A stretch of DNA of 64,000 nt from Paraflavitalea soli (GTDB taxonomy: Bacteria; Bacteroidota; Bacteroidia; Chitinophagales; Chitinophagaceae). The stretch lies in the NCBI RefSeq assembly GCF_003555545.1, contig NZ_CP032157.1, positions 6,762,546 through 6,826,545 on the forward strand. The letters run 5' to 3'. The position numbers and the translations under genes were made by a program. This document shows positions 1 to 8,750 of this stretch, one piece after another. How positions within the stretch are numbered: the first letter of the stretch is position 1; every line of letters starts with the position of its first letter. The notes below the pieces were generated by a model. The model made no database searches, was not told the DNA's origin, and saw only the letters and a program-made list of their open reading frames with translations.

Positions 1-670
1 CCAATACTTCAGGATTGTATCGCACGATCTTTTCCCAGGGCGTTACAATACTGTCGCCACCTGGGTTGGACAGCATATCGATGCCGCCGGCATACGCTAT
101 CTGGTAAGGTATCCAGTGGCCGCAATTGTAAATGGGCTCTACCCACTCCATCACCATTACTCTTTTGGGCGGTGCTTTGTGCGCTCTTAAGGTATCGATA
201 ATGGTATCTATTCTTTTTTGCAGGGCTGCCAGGTAAGGATAGGCTGCTTCCTCCTGCCCCATGGCGCTGGCAATAGTGATGGCCGTGCCAAACACGTCCT
301 GCAGGGTATTGGGGGTGAGGGGTACCAACTGCGGCTGCTTATCCAGTTTGGCCACGGCAGTTGCTGTGCAGGCCGTATCTATCTGGCATACTTCGCATAC
401 ATCCTGGGTAAAGATCACATCGGGCTGGATGGATTGCAGTAATTCCTCATCCACATAGTACAGGCTTTTGCCTTGCGCCTTGGAAGCCGAAAAGATCCGG
501 TCGATCTCGATACTGCTGTAATGCTTGCCTTCCAGTACACAGCGTACTACCTTGCTTTTTTCGGCCAGGGCTGCGGGCGGGCATTCGAAGGTGATGCCGT
601 GCAACAGGTGTTGCAGGTTCATATCATAGATCATTTGCGTAGCAGCGGGAAGAAAGGAACAGGCGACCAT
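1..670 (-). CDS. Cobalamin-binding protein, BtuF-like (3' end outside window)
   Basis: The minus-strand frame is open from an ATG at 670 to the window edge (223 residues visible). It reads as a periplasmic-binding-protein fold of the BtuF-like cobalamin-binding family: an N-terminal FLPAATQ stretch (residues 6-12), TQDVCEVC at 88-95, and MEWVEPIYNCGHW near 174-186, all typical of that family. The expected role is binding cobalamin for uptake. It follows the BtuB-like receptor and a DUF6580-like membrane protein on the same strand, downstream of a cobalamin riboswitch, which fits B12 import. The in-frame stop nine codons before the ATG excludes a longer N-terminus, so no signal peptide is encoded; the protein starts almost directly at the mature domain. 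A 129-bp gap with an inverted heptamer repeat separates it from the preceding gene. The family call is firm; where the protein acts is uncertain. Confidence 0.85.
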   Translation of the reverse strand, partial: MVACSFLPAATQMIYDMNLQHLLHGITFECPPAALAEKSKVVRCVLEGKHYSSIEIDRIFSASKAQGKSLYYVDEELLQSIQPDVIFTQDVCEVCQIDTACTATAVAKLDKQPQLVPLTPNTLQDVFGTAITIASAMGQEEAAYPYLAALQKRIDTIIDTLRAHKAPPKRVMVMEWVEPIYNCGHWIPYQIAYAGGIDMLSNPGGDSIVTPWEKIVRYNPEVL

Positions 671-725
671 ACAAGTATGATTGAAGTATGAATATTAATG
701 GTAATTCTAAAGGGAAAGGGGAAGA

Positions 726-793
726 GTGGTAAATGGCAAGTGGCGAGCAGGACCGTATATAAGCCCCGCTTGCCACTCACTACTCGCCACTTG
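726..793. repeat. Inverted pair of 7-bp repeat arrays
   Basis: Three units of the type GTGGCAA lie at 726-746 on the plus strand, and three of the same type lie at 770-790 on the minus strand. The 11 bases at 737-747 are exactly complementary to 783-793, so the transcript could fold into a stem with a 35-nt loop. It sits between the DUF6580-like gene and the BtuF-like gene. It may attenuate or stabilise the operon mRNA; no T-run follows, so a plain terminator is unlikely. Confidence 0.7.
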
Positions 794-799
794 TTTTAT

Positions 800-1390
800 T
801 TAAGCGTGTCCGTTGATAAGTCGTAATGAAGTAAACCTTCTTTGCAGCAACTCAAAGGCGCCAAAGAATATGCCGCTGTAGGCCAGGGTGCCCACCAGGA
901 AATTCCACTCATAAGGAATGGCTGCTACCAGGCTGGTAAAATAGCCGCTCCAGGTTTTGGGATACATGGATTCTGCGATCACAAAACAACCGGGGCTGGT
1001 ACCGATCCAGTGAATGAGTACGGCTACAAAAGAAGCCAGTACCACATTGGTAACCGTTACTTTCCGGATGATCCACTGACCGGCAAATGCGATCAGGGCA
1101 AATGAGCCATAGGTCCAGTAAAAACCTTCATAGAAGAAACGCCATTCACCATAATACACAAACCTGTTGAGAATGATATCACTCATCCATAATGTCAACA
1201 AAGGAAACAGGTAGGCCTTGTAGCTTTTGCTGAAATAAGCACCTCCAAACAGGGCCATGGCGCCCAGCGGGGTAAAGGTGGCCAGGGGCGCCATTTTGGC
1301 TTCCTTCGTCAGCACTATTCTCAACACAGCTGCCAGCAGCATAATAGCCAGCAGTACCAACATACGGGGATTGAATTTCTTCAGAGACAT
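800..1390 (-). CDS. DUF6580-like integral membrane protein in the B12 operon
   Basis: A 196-residue hydrophobic protein with about five predicted membrane helices and conserved-looking GCFVIAES and YEWNFLVGTL stretches. I recognise it as the DUF6580 type (putative transport protein of Bacteroidota), whose function I do not know to be established. It starts 17 bp after the stop of the BtuB-like receptor gene, so the two are almost certainly cotranscribed from the B12-riboswitch promoter. The size and hydrophobicity resemble the substrate-binding S-components of ECF vitamin transporters. That resemblance and the context suggest, but do not prove, a role in moving cobalamin or a precursor across the inner membrane. 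No ATPase or BtuC-like permease is seen nearby. Confidence 0.75.
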   Translation of the reverse strand: MSLKKFNPRMLVLLAIMLLAAVLRIVLTKEAKMAPLATFTPLGAMALFGGAYFSKSYKAYLFPLLTLWMSDIILNRFVYYGEWRFFYEGFYWTYGSFALIAFAGQWIIRKVTVTNVVLASFVAVLIHWIGTSPGCFVIAESMYPKTWSGYFTSLVAAIPYEWNFLVGTLAYSGIFFGAFELLQRRFTSLRLINGHA

Positions 1391-1407
1391 ATTGTTTGTT
1401 TTAATAA

Positions 1408-3402
1408 TTATAAACGTACGGTTAAACCTGCGTTGAAATTACGGCCTAATGCGTTATATCCAAGCACTTCCACGTAAGAAGTATTGGTAATGTTCTTCAC
1501 ATCTATGAACAACTTTAATGCCTTAATGAGCTGGTATTCTGCATAGAAATTAACCAGTGTATAGGCCTTCAGGTTGGTAATAGAGCTTGGAAAGGTACTA
1601 AAATCTATGTCACTGCGCTTGCCAAAGCTTTGTACGCCGGCGCTGGCAAACAGGGCCCTGGTGATATGGTAATTGACCGTGGCGCCAAATATGCTCTTGG
1701 GTCTGCGCAGCAGGTTGAAATAGGAAGTATCCTTTGCGCCGTTTTTGGTGGTCACCTTGCCGTCTACATAAGCATAAGAAAGTATAAGCTGACCTTTGTT
1801 CCTGAAATTAAAAGTGGGCTCAATCTCAAAACCCCAATCCTTTTGTTTGTCCTGGTTAATATAATAGTTGGCAAACGTGTTGGGGTCTGTATAAAATACA
1901 ATGGCGTCTTTTACATCGCGTTTAAACACCGCTACCCTTGCATTGACCAGGTTGTTGGTGGAGAAATACTGCACACCACCTTCATAGGTGATGGCTTTCT
2001 CGGGATCGAGGGCAGTAAAGGGATTCTGGTATTCGGAGTACAGTTGGTACAAGGTAGGGACCTTGTAGGCAGTTGATACGTTGGCAAATATTTTGAACTG
2101 GCGGTTGAGCAGGAACGAAGGGTTCACATTAAATACGCCGTTATTGCCGTATACAGAGTGGTGGTTGAAGCGGCCGCCAGCTTCGATATTAAAGCCAGAC
2201 TTGTCTGTGAAAGCAAACGCACCGTAAACGCCTACCTGGTTTTGTTTGGCCGAGTCGGAATTGATCGTGCTGCCATAGGAACCCTTCGCGATGACGCCCG
2301 GCATCAGGTCGAATTTGTAGATGCCCGCGGTAGTAACATCAGTGACGCCGTTGCGGTAATCTACGCCGCCGGTAAAGGAAAGGGATGATAGGATGGGCAC
2401 ATGCACATAGGCATCAATAAAATGCTCTTTGCCTTTATAATACCCGGTGCTATAACCATCATAGGGCGATTCCTTCATGAGCGAATCATTGAAGTAATTT
2501 CTTTCAGTAAGTGTATAATTGTACAGCAGGTTCAGTTTCACCTGACCCAGGGTAAATTCATTGCGGATACCCGTTTGCAGGTTCTTTAAATTGTAGGTAT
2601 AATCCTTGTCATCTGCAAAGGCATCGCTGTCCAGCCTGCCGTTGTACTTGCTGTAACGCAGGTAGGGTGTGATCTTCGCTATATTCTTCACTTTGAAGCC
2701 GAAGTTGGCGATAAAAGAGTTCTGTTCATACCCGTCTTTGTCAAATTTGCTTGTATTGGCTTTGTCGGTAGATTCACTGATGCCATCTGTTTTATAATGC
2801 GTGTAGCCAACATTATAGCTTGCCAGATCGCCACCGCCGCTGATGCCGGCATTGATCTTCCTGGTCTCATAGCTGCCATAGGTAGCTGTTAAAAAAGGAG
2901 AGATGAGCTTATTGCCGCCGCCCTGGCGGGTGATAATATTGATGACGCCGGCGATGGCATCGGAACCGTATAAGGTAGACTGACTGCCTTTTAATATCTC
3001 GATCCTTTCAATATTGTCAACAGGCAGTAGGCGGAAGTCGAAGTTGCTGCTGGAGCCCGTAGCATCATAGATGGGTACGCCATCGATCATGATGAGGGTA
3101 TAGTCGGCCTTGGCGCCCCGCAGGTAAATGGACTTGTCTTTACCGGGATTGCTGTTGGCGCCGTTCACCGATATACCGGTTTGCTCATTCAATAACTGCG
3201 AGAGGTCTTTGCCTGTGCTGCGATCGAGTTGGGCGCGGGTGATCACCGTGATCACCTTACCGGTTTCTGATGTCTTTTTGGGATACTTGGTAGCGGTAAC
3301 CACCACTTCATCCATCGCTTTTGATTGTGTGGAATCCTGTGCCTGTGCATACATGGCCGCCAGCAGGGCCGATAATGTAAGTAACCTTCTTGTCATGCTC
3401 AT
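1408..3402 (-). CDS. btuB: TonB-dependent vitamin B12 receptor, BtuB-like
   Basis: A 664-residue outer-membrane receptor that imports cobalamin using TonB energy. The N-terminus is a signal peptide (MSMTRRLLTLSALLAAMYAQAQ begins it), followed by a TonB-box-like DEVVVTATK, a plug domain with IYLRGAKADYTLIMIDGVPIYD and the IERIEILKGSQSTLYGSDAIAGVINI signature region, and a 22-strand-type barrel ending in RNFNAGLTVRL. Length fits BtuB/CirA-type receptors. The substrate assignment rests mainly on the cobalamin riboswitch in its leader (3530-3738) and on the BtuF-like protein encoded downstream. It is the first gene of the operon; intracellular cobalamin is expected to shut it off through the riboswitch. 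Confidence 0.9.
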   Translation of the reverse strand: MSMTRRLLTLSALLAAMYAQAQDSTQSKAMDEVVVTATKYPKKTSETGKVITVITRAQLDRSTGKDLSQLLNEQTGISVNGANSNPGKDKSIYLRGAKADYTLIMIDGVPIYDATGSSSNFDFRLLPVDNIERIEILKGSQSTLYGSDAIAGVINIITRQGGGNKLISPFLTATYGSYETRKINAGISGGGDLASYNVGYTHYKTDGISESTDKANTSKFDKDGYEQNSFIANFGFKVKNIAKITPYLRYSKYNGRLDSDAFADDKDYTYNLKNLQTGIRNEFTLGQVKLNLLYNYTLTERNYFNDSLMKESPYDGYSTGYYKGKEHFIDAYVHVPILSSLSFTGGVDYRNGVTDVTTAGIYKFDLMPGVIAKGSYGSTINSDSAKQNQVGVYGAFAFTDKSGFNIEAGGRFNHHSVYGNNGVFNVNPSFLLNRQFKIFANVSTAYKVPTLYQLYSEYQNPFTALDPEKAITYEGGVQYFSTNNLVNARVAVFKRDVKDAIVFYTDPNTFANYYINQDKQKDWGFEIEPTFNFRNKGQLILSYAYVDGKVTTKNGAKDTSYFNLLRRPKSIFGATVNYHITRALFASAGVQSFGKRSDIDFSTFPSSITNLKAYTLVNFYAEYQLIKALKLFIDVKNITNTSYVEVLGYNALGRNFNAGLTVRL

Positions 3403-3529
3403 AGTTTTTTTGATGTGATGAACTATGAACCTTCGGAAATAATGAATACAAACAGAAATGAAATGTCTTCTTGCAGTAAGACTGTTTCACCCCGGCCTTT
3501 CACCCGAAAGCTCGTTGATGTTGTTGTTG

Positions 3530-3738
3530 ATAACTGGCAGGTCTTCTGGCTTGTTTTTCCTGTTCAACACCTTCCCGCCCTTCCTATAGGGCAGTGGTAC
3601 GAAGATTGAACCTGTTGAGAAGCGAGTGGTGATTGGCCACTAACTTCTTACAAAACTTACAGCTACGGGGATAGCACCGGATTTACACCGGTTTCCCTTT
3701 TAATCCTGGCCGCCTGGTGGCGCACCGGAAACCAATTA
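3530..3738 (-). promoter_or_regulatory. Cobalamin (AdoCbl) riboswitch
   Basis: On the minus strand the leader of the BtuB-like gene contains the canonical cobalamin-riboswitch core. The GGGAA..GGTG..AATCC..GC..TCCCCG..ACTGT-like series lies at about 3655-3695 (minus strand: GGGAAACCGGTGTAAATCC, then CTATCCCCGTAGCTGT). The B12 box reads AAGCCAGAAGACCTGCC at 3552-3536 and matches the rAGYCMGgAgaCCkGCC consensus. Spacing between core and box is as in known B12 elements. The remaining ~130 nt before the start codon would hold the expression platform; I see no clear terminator hairpin with a T-run, so control of translation is more likely than of termination. Confidence 0.95.
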
Positions 3739-3744
3739 CGGCGG

Positions 3745-3752
3745 CAAATGTA
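3745..3752 (-). promoter_or_regulatory. Bacteroidota -7 element of the B12 operon
   Basis: The minus strand reads TACATTTG, an exact TAnnTTTG match, about 7 nt upstream of where the riboswitch should begin (near 3738). No clear -33 TTG is present at 19-21 nt. The position, directly in front of the aptamer, supports it as the operon promoter. Confidence 0.6.
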
Positions 3753-3918
3753 GTAAATGCTTTGGGTTTGGAACTGGAAACTTACTAAGCAGGGCTGCCT
3801 GATGCCGGATAGAACAAAGAAAGGTTTGGGTGATTTTCTGGCCAAACTACCCCCGCCCTACCCCCCTCTTCCTCCTTCATTCATTCTCTTTACCTTCTTG
3901 TATCTTGTATACTTCTTA

Positions 3919-4003
3919 GGGTATTCCTTGGGTTATCCTGGGGTATTTACCCATAGCAAACCTCAAGAAAACCCTAGGATGACCCTAAGATGACCTTAGG
4001 TTA
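3919..4003. repeat. Inverted pair of 11-bp tandem repeats
   Basis: Three consecutive 11-bp units begin GGGTATTCCTT at 3919-3951. After a 19-bp spacer, three more of the complementary type begin ACCCTAGGATG at 3971-4003. Every unit has exactly 11 bp, close to one DNA helical turn, so the conserved GGGT or ACCC falls on the same face. It lies between the second TonB receptor gene and the B12-operon promoter; no gene is present. Function unknown. Confidence 0.75.
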
Positions 4004-4037
4004 CGCGAGCCTACAGAGGAGAAAGAAGCTACCTTCT

Positions 4038-4075
4038 CCGGTCTTACAGGCTCCCACGAAGCTGTTAAGACCCGG
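4038..4075 (-). terminator. Hairpin downstream of the TonB receptor gene
   Basis: The arms CCGGTCTTACAG (4038-4049) and CTGTTAAGACCCGG (4062-4075) can pair with two bulges. It lies 24 nt past the stop of the minus-strand receptor gene ending at 4099. There is no good T-run on the minus side, so it may be a 3'-end stabiliser rather than a terminator. Confidence 0.4.
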
Positions 4076-4098
4076 TTTTGCCCTTGGGAGGGAAGCGA

Positions 4099-6153
4099 TT
4101 ATTTACTCCCAGCAATAAATTTTAAGGTAATTCCGCCAAAATAATTGGCGCCTGCGGCAGGATTATAATACCGTCCGGCAGCAGCATTGATATCATTGCC
4201 CAGGCTATAGCGTACATCAAACATATTGTCGGCGCCGGCAAAGAGGTCGGCGGCAATACGTTTGGTGAGGGGGGTGCGCCAGCCTATCCGGGCGCCCATT
4301 AGCTGGTAGGAGGAAGCAATATCTGTATTGGCATCATTGAGGGCAATGGGGTCGCTGTAATACCAGGTAATATTGCCATACAAGCCCGGGCGGGTACTAA
4401 CATCCAGTCCGGCAGTTACAATTTGTGGGGCTACGCTGGGCAGTTGCTTGCCCGAAAGATCGGTAGTGCCCTGTTTAAAATCATCGTAGCGGAAACGGCT
4501 CCAGGTATGGCTGATCCACAGGCGGGCATTGGTGATAAAGCGGTTGCGGCTGGGCAGCAGTTGGTAATAAACCTGCGATTCCAGCCCCTTTTGTTTGGTA
4601 GACCCGGCATTCACAAAGTAATCGGCATTGCTCGCATCGCGGCGCTGTACAATGGCATTCTGCAGGCGATAATAGAAAGCATTGATCTCTACATACAGGC
4701 GCTGTTTCAGCCAGCTGCTTTTGATACCTGCTTCATAGTTTACCCCCTCTTCTGCTTTGAGGCCCGTACTGATCACCGAAGTGGAAGGCAGTATTTCCTG
4801 GGTGGTAGGTGGCGAGAAACCCCTGGCTACGCTGGCATAGAGCAATAGCTCCGGAATGATCTTTTTTGATACGGCAATGCGGGGCGCAAATCCGTTGTTG
4901 TAGATCTTCTTCACCCTTACCTTTTGCGGGTAGAGACGGCCTATATTCACGGACAGCCTGTTGAGGCTGGCGCCGGCATCAATGTTCCAGTCGCCTGGGA
5001 AGCGGAGACCCGCTTGTAAAAATACCAGGCTGGTGATGGAGCCCAGGTCATCATCGGTTTGTAATGAATCGGGGCTGCCTGCTTTATTCTGGTAGGTTTT
5101 GGTATTGAAGAATCCACGTTGAATTTCTCCACCCCAGGTGATGTTGAGCTTTGTAGCTTCGATGGCGGTATTCCAATTGAATACCGTGCGGCCGCCCAGG
5201 TGTGGTTCGGTCCTTTTTTCATAGTTCCTGAACGTAGGATTATCAATGAGGGAAAAGGCGCCATATACTGTGGTATGATTGGAAAAACGATCGTTGAAAC
5301 GGTAGGTATTGGTGATGCCTGCCAGGAAGTTCTTCGTGTAGATGGTGGCATTCAATGCTTCTGCATTGGGCCGTGCTGCGCGGGGATCAAGGGTGTATTC
5401 AGCTTTGGTAAGTCCGCCAGGCGTCTGGTACCAGAAGTCGCTGTAGAGTACGCTGGCCTGTATCTGTTGTTTATCGCTCACCTTTAACTGCGTTTCCCAG
5501 GTAGCCACTTTACGATCCATATTGGTATGTACCCGGTAACCATTGGAAGATTGGTGGGTAAAGGAAAATACATTGCGGCGGTCGTCGCTGCCCAGTCGCA
5601 CCTGTGCATTAATATTATGAAGGTTATAGCTGCCGTAGAGGTAACTGAGGTCGGCCCCTGCTGACCAGGCTTCGGGTTGACTGGTAATGAGCAAAGCGCC
5701 ACCGGTACCGGCGCCGTAGAGACTGCCAGCCGGCCCTTTGATCACTTCCAATGAATGTACATTGTAGTAGCTGAGCATATTGAGGTAGGTGTTGCCACCG
5801 GGATCGGTAAAGGGAATATCATTCCAGTATACTTTGATATTACGTACACCAAAAGGGGAGCGGAGGGTGCTGCCTCTCACATTGAGGCGATAGCTGCCGG
5901 GCGAACGTTCTTCCATGTGTACGCCGGGTGTACTATTGAGGGCAGGCAACAGACTTGTATTATTAAAACGTTCCAATTGTGTTTTGCTGATGTAGTTAAT
6001 GGCGCCGGAAACCTCTTTTAGCTGACGGTTTTGTTCATAGGCTTTGATGGTTACCGGTTGCAGGGCGGTGGCTGAGTCAGGGGAGGTTGTTTCCTGGGCA
6101 GTAAGTTGGTTGGTCAATACAGTGATCAGGAGGAAAAGGAGGGAGTGTTTCAT
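4099..6153 (-). CDS. TonB-dependent receptor
   Basis: A 684-residue outer-membrane TonB-dependent receptor. A signal peptide (MKHSLLFLLITVLTNQLTAQ) is followed by a TonB-box-like LQPVTIKAYEQ, a plug with GSYRLNVRGSTLRSPFG and SLEVIKGPAGSLYGAGTGGALLI, and a beta-barrel with many aromatic strands. It lacks the SusC-type carboxypeptidase-like N-terminal domain and has no SusD neighbour, so it is a classical siderophore or metal-complex type rather than a glycan type. The substrate cannot be read from the sequence. It is transcribed away from the amino-acid permease gene; the shared 85-bp spacer carries a heptamer repeat. Confidence 0.88.
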   Translation of the reverse strand: MKHSLLFLLITVLTNQLTAQETTSPDSATALQPVTIKAYEQNRQLKEVSGAINYISKTQLERFNNTSLLPALNSTPGVHMEERSPGSYRLNVRGSTLRSPFGVRNIKVYWNDIPFTDPGGNTYLNMLSYYNVHSLEVIKGPAGSLYGAGTGGALLITSQPEAWSAGADLSYLYGSYNLHNINAQVRLGSDDRRNVFSFTHQSSNGYRVHTNMDRKVATWETQLKVSDKQQIQASVLYSDFWYQTPGGLTKAEYTLDPRAARPNAEALNATIYTKNFLAGITNTYRFNDRFSNHTTVYGAFSLIDNPTFRNYEKRTEPHLGGRTVFNWNTAIEATKLNITWGGEIQRGFFNTKTYQNKAGSPDSLQTDDDLGSITSLVFLQAGLRFPGDWNIDAGASLNRLSVNIGRLYPQKVRVKKIYNNGFAPRIAVSKKIIPELLLYASVARGFSPPTTQEILPSTSVISTGLKAEEGVNYEAGIKSSWLKQRLYVEINAFYYRLQNAIVQRRDASNADYFVNAGSTKQKGLESQVYYQLLPSRNRFITNARLWISHTWSRFRYDDFKQGTTDLSGKQLPSVAPQIVTAGLDVSTRPGLYGNITWYYSDPIALNDANTDIASSYQLMGARIGWRTPLTKRIAADLFAGADNMFDVRYSLGNDINAAAGRYYNPAAGANYFGGITLKFIAGSK

Positions 6154-6189
6154 CGCTGTAAAAATAGGGAAAAGCCGGCTACTGCTAAA

Positions 6190-6220
6190 GCTCGTAGCTC
6201 GTGGCTCAAAGCTCGCAGCT
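6190..6220 (+). repeat. Heptamer repeat array, GCTCGTA type
   Basis: Four 7-bp units beginning GCTCGTA, plus a partial fifth GCT, lie between two divergent genes. The same word family (reverse complement GAGCTACGA) recurs at 49501-49596 and 52682-52702. The array is within 20 bp of the permease start codon, so it is likely in its 5' leader. Confidence 0.75.
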
Positions 6221-6238
6221 TTTCTTTATCTTCCACGA

Positions 6239-7573
6239 ATGAAGTCCAAACTAAGCTTATTCGATCTCACCATGATTGTTATTGGACTGGTGATCGGAAT
6301 GGGCATTTTCAGAACTGCTTCCAATTCGGCAAAAGATGCTTTAACCCCAGGTGTTTTTTTTGCAGCCTGGATCGTAGGAGGGCTGGTAGCCCTTTGTGGC
6401 GCCCTTACCTATGCCGAGATCGGCTCCAGGCATCCCGCTACCGGCGGCTATTACCGCATATTTTCCTACGCATACCATCCTTCGCTGGCATTCTCCATTA
6501 ATTGCCTCATACTGGTATCCAATGCGGGTTCCTTGTCGGGGGTGGCGCTTATAGGAGCTGGCTATATCAGCAAGGTCATGTTTGCCGGACCTGTATCGGA
6601 CCTCACCAAGGTATTGATCGCTTCTGTAGGGATCATTATTTTTTATGGGGTCAACCTGCTGGGGCTCAGGATGAGCGCTAAAACGCAAAATGTACTGATG
6701 GTTATTAAGATCGGTATGGTGCTCATGCTCATTGCTGCCTTATTTTTTCCGGCCCTGTACCACGATAACAGTGCTGCGATGGCGGCGCACCCTGAAGCTG
6801 GCTGGGATCAGTATGTAAAATCATTTGGATTGAGTTTAGTAGCGGTATCCTTTACGTATGGGGGGTATCAGCAAACCATCAATTTTGGTCATGAAGTGAA
6901 AGACGCCTCCCGTAATATCCCCCGGGGTATTTTTATAGGCATTACAGCTATTATTATTTTATACCTGGCGGTAAACTACAGTTATTACAAAATAGTAGGA
7001 TTTGAGAACCTGAAAAATACCAATGAGATTGCTTCTGTCATAGCTTTTAAGCTCTTTGGCCAGGATGGCGCCAATGTATTTTCGGGGCTGTTATTCCTGT
7101 CGGTACTGGCTTATGTGAACGTGCAGCTCATGAGCAACCCCCGGGTAATGTTTGCCATGAGTGAAGATGGTGTATTGCCTACTGTTTTTAAGGCCAAGTC
7201 GGCCAAAAAGGAAGTGGTGGTCACTTCCCTTACGGTATTCACCATCATCTGTATCATCGTATTGTTCTTTGCCAAGACCTTTGATGAGATATTGAGCTTT
7301 ACCATTTTCCTCGATTGTTTTGGAATGGCCCTTTCGGCCGGTTCCATTTTTATGCTGCGCAAGCGTACCAAGCACCTCAATGGAACGGGTATCTATTCCA
7401 TGAAGCTGTATCCCCTGCAACCGATCGTTTTCATTGCTGCCTATATCTTTGTATGCATTAGCATCATTATCAATAAACCCATGACGGCATTGATCGGAAT
7501 ATCGGTGCTGGCCGGGTTTATGTTATTATATTTTTTAATGCCGAAAAAAAGCCCAACGAAAACTGATAATTAA
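6239..7573 (+). CDS. APC-family amino-acid permease
   Basis: A 444-residue inner-membrane permease of the amino acid-polyamine-organocation superfamily with about 12 predicted helices. The first helix has the family signature GLVIGMGIFRTAS, and helix 3 to 4 carries ALTYAEIGSRHPATGGYYRIF. The frame stays open upstream to 6044, but that part runs through the heptamer repeat and the divergent receptor gene; MKSKLSLFDL at 6239 is the natural family start. The PLP-dependent enzyme gene begins one base after its stop, so the two form an operon. The pairing suggests import of an amino acid, possibly sulfur-containing, for the enzyme; that is inference. The substrate is not determinable. Confidence 0.85.
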   Translation: MKSKLSLFDLTMIVIGLVIGMGIFRTASNSAKDALTPGVFFAAWIVGGLVALCGALTYAEIGSRHPATGGYYRIFSYAYHPSLAFSINCLILVSNAGSLSGVALIGAGYISKVMFAGPVSDLTKVLIASVGIIIFYGVNLLGLRMSAKTQNVLMVIKIGMVLMLIAALFFPALYHDNSAAMAAHPEAGWDQYVKSFGLSLVAVSFTYGGYQQTINFGHEVKDASRNIPRGIFIGITAIIILYLAVNYSYYKIVGFENLKNTNEIASVIAFKLFGQDGANVFSGLLFLSVLAYVNVQLMSNPRVMFAMSEDGVLPTVFKAKSAKKEVVVTSLTVFTIICIIVLFFAKTFDEILSFTIFLDCFGMALSAGSIFMLRKRTKHLNGTGIYSMKLYPLQPIVFIAAYIFVCISIIINKPMTALIGISVLAGFMLLYFLMPKKSPTKTDN

Positions 7574-7574
7574 C

Positions 7575-8750
7575 ATGATGCCTGACCAAGATCTGTCATA
7601 TATCCTCAATGAATTGGGGGAAGAAAGGGAGCAATACTTCCGTGCAATAGCGCCGCCTATTATGCAAAGCAGCAATTTCGCTTTTAAGAAAGTGGAAGAC
7701 CTGCGCAAGGTATTTGAAGATGAGTACAGCAATTATCTCTATAGCCGGGGCCTCAATCCTACGGTGGAGATACTGCGCAAAAAGCTGGCGGCACTGGATG
7801 GGGCAGAAGACTGCCTGGTATTCAACAGCGGGGCTTCGGCCATCTTTGCTTCAGTATTTGCCAATATCCAATCCGGTGATCATATCGTATCGGTTGGCAA
7901 ACCCTATACCTGGGCGCAAAAGATGTTTGACAATGTATTGCCCCGCTTTGGTGTAGCTACTACCTATGTAGACGGCACAAAGATCGAAAATTTTGAAAGG
8001 GCCATTCTTCCCAATACCAAAGTGATCTATCTCGAATCGCCCAACAGTTGGGATTTTGCCCTGCAGGACCTGCGGGCGATAGCCGAGCTGGCCAGGGCAG
8101 AGGGGATCATTACCATTTGCGACAATAGCTATTGTACCCCCTTGTACCAGCGGCCCATTGAAATGGGTATCGATATGGTATTACAATCGGCCACCAAATA
8201 CATCGGCGGCCACAGTGATGTGGTAGCCGGCGTACTTACCGGTACGCGGGAGATGATGAAGAAGATCTTCGACAATGAGCTGCTGAACATGGGCAATGGG
8301 GTGTCGCCCTTTAATGCCTGGCTGCTGATCAGGGGTTTACGCACCCTCCCCTTACGCCTGGAACGTATTACCGTAACTACCCGCAAAGTGATCGACTATC
8401 TAAAACAACATCCTTCTGTAGAAGAAGTTATATTCCCCCTGGATGACAGTTTTCCCCAACTGGAGCTGGCCCGACAGCAGATGACGGGCGCCTGTGGTTT
8501 ATTGACCATCGTCATGAAAGCAGAAAAAATGGAAGAAATTGTAACCTTCTGTGAATCACTGCGACATATTATGATGGCGGTAAGCTGGGGTGGTCATGAA
8601 AGCCTGGCCATACCGCGCTGCGCCTCCCTTCAACCGTCAGCTTTTAATGCTGCGGAAAAGGAGCATCGTATGATCCGGATCTATGTAGGATTGGAAGAGG
8701 CCGGTTACCTGATTGCCGACATGGAGCAGGCCTTTGCGGCGGTGCATTAA
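7575..8750 (+). CDS. Cys/Met-metabolism PLP-dependent enzyme
   Basis: A 391-residue enzyme of the cystathionine gamma-synthase / beta- or gamma-lyase family (PF01053). Visible family features: YSRGLNPTVEILRKKLAALDGAE near residues 56-78, CDNSYCTPLYQRP near 180-192, and SATKYIGGHSD holding the PLP-binding lysine near residue 208. The C-terminal SWGGHESLA motif is also present. Members cleave or form C-S bonds of cysteine, homocysteine or methionine derivatives in the cytosol. Several subfamilies share these motifs, so the exact reaction (synthase, beta-lyase or methionine gamma-lyase) is open. Translation probably starts at 7575 or at the next ATG (7578). It is coupled to the amino-acid permease upstream. 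Confidence 0.88.
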   Translation: MMPDQDLSYILNELGEEREQYFRAIAPPIMQSSNFAFKKVEDLRKVFEDEYSNYLYSRGLNPTVEILRKKLAALDGAEDCLVFNSGASAIFASVFANIQSGDHIVSVGKPYTWAQKMFDNVLPRFGVATTYVDGTKIENFERAILPNTKVIYLESPNSWDFALQDLRAIAELARAEGIITICDNSYCTPLYQRPIEMGIDMVLQSATKYIGGHSDVVAGVLTGTREMMKKIFDNELLNMGNGVSPFNAWLLIRGLRTLPLRLERITVTTRKVIDYLKQHPSVEEVIFPLDDSFPQLELARQQMTGACGLLTIVMKAEKMEEIVTFCESLRHIMMAVSWGGHESLAIPRCASLQPSAFNAAEKEHRMIRIYVGLEEAGYLIADMEQAFAAVH

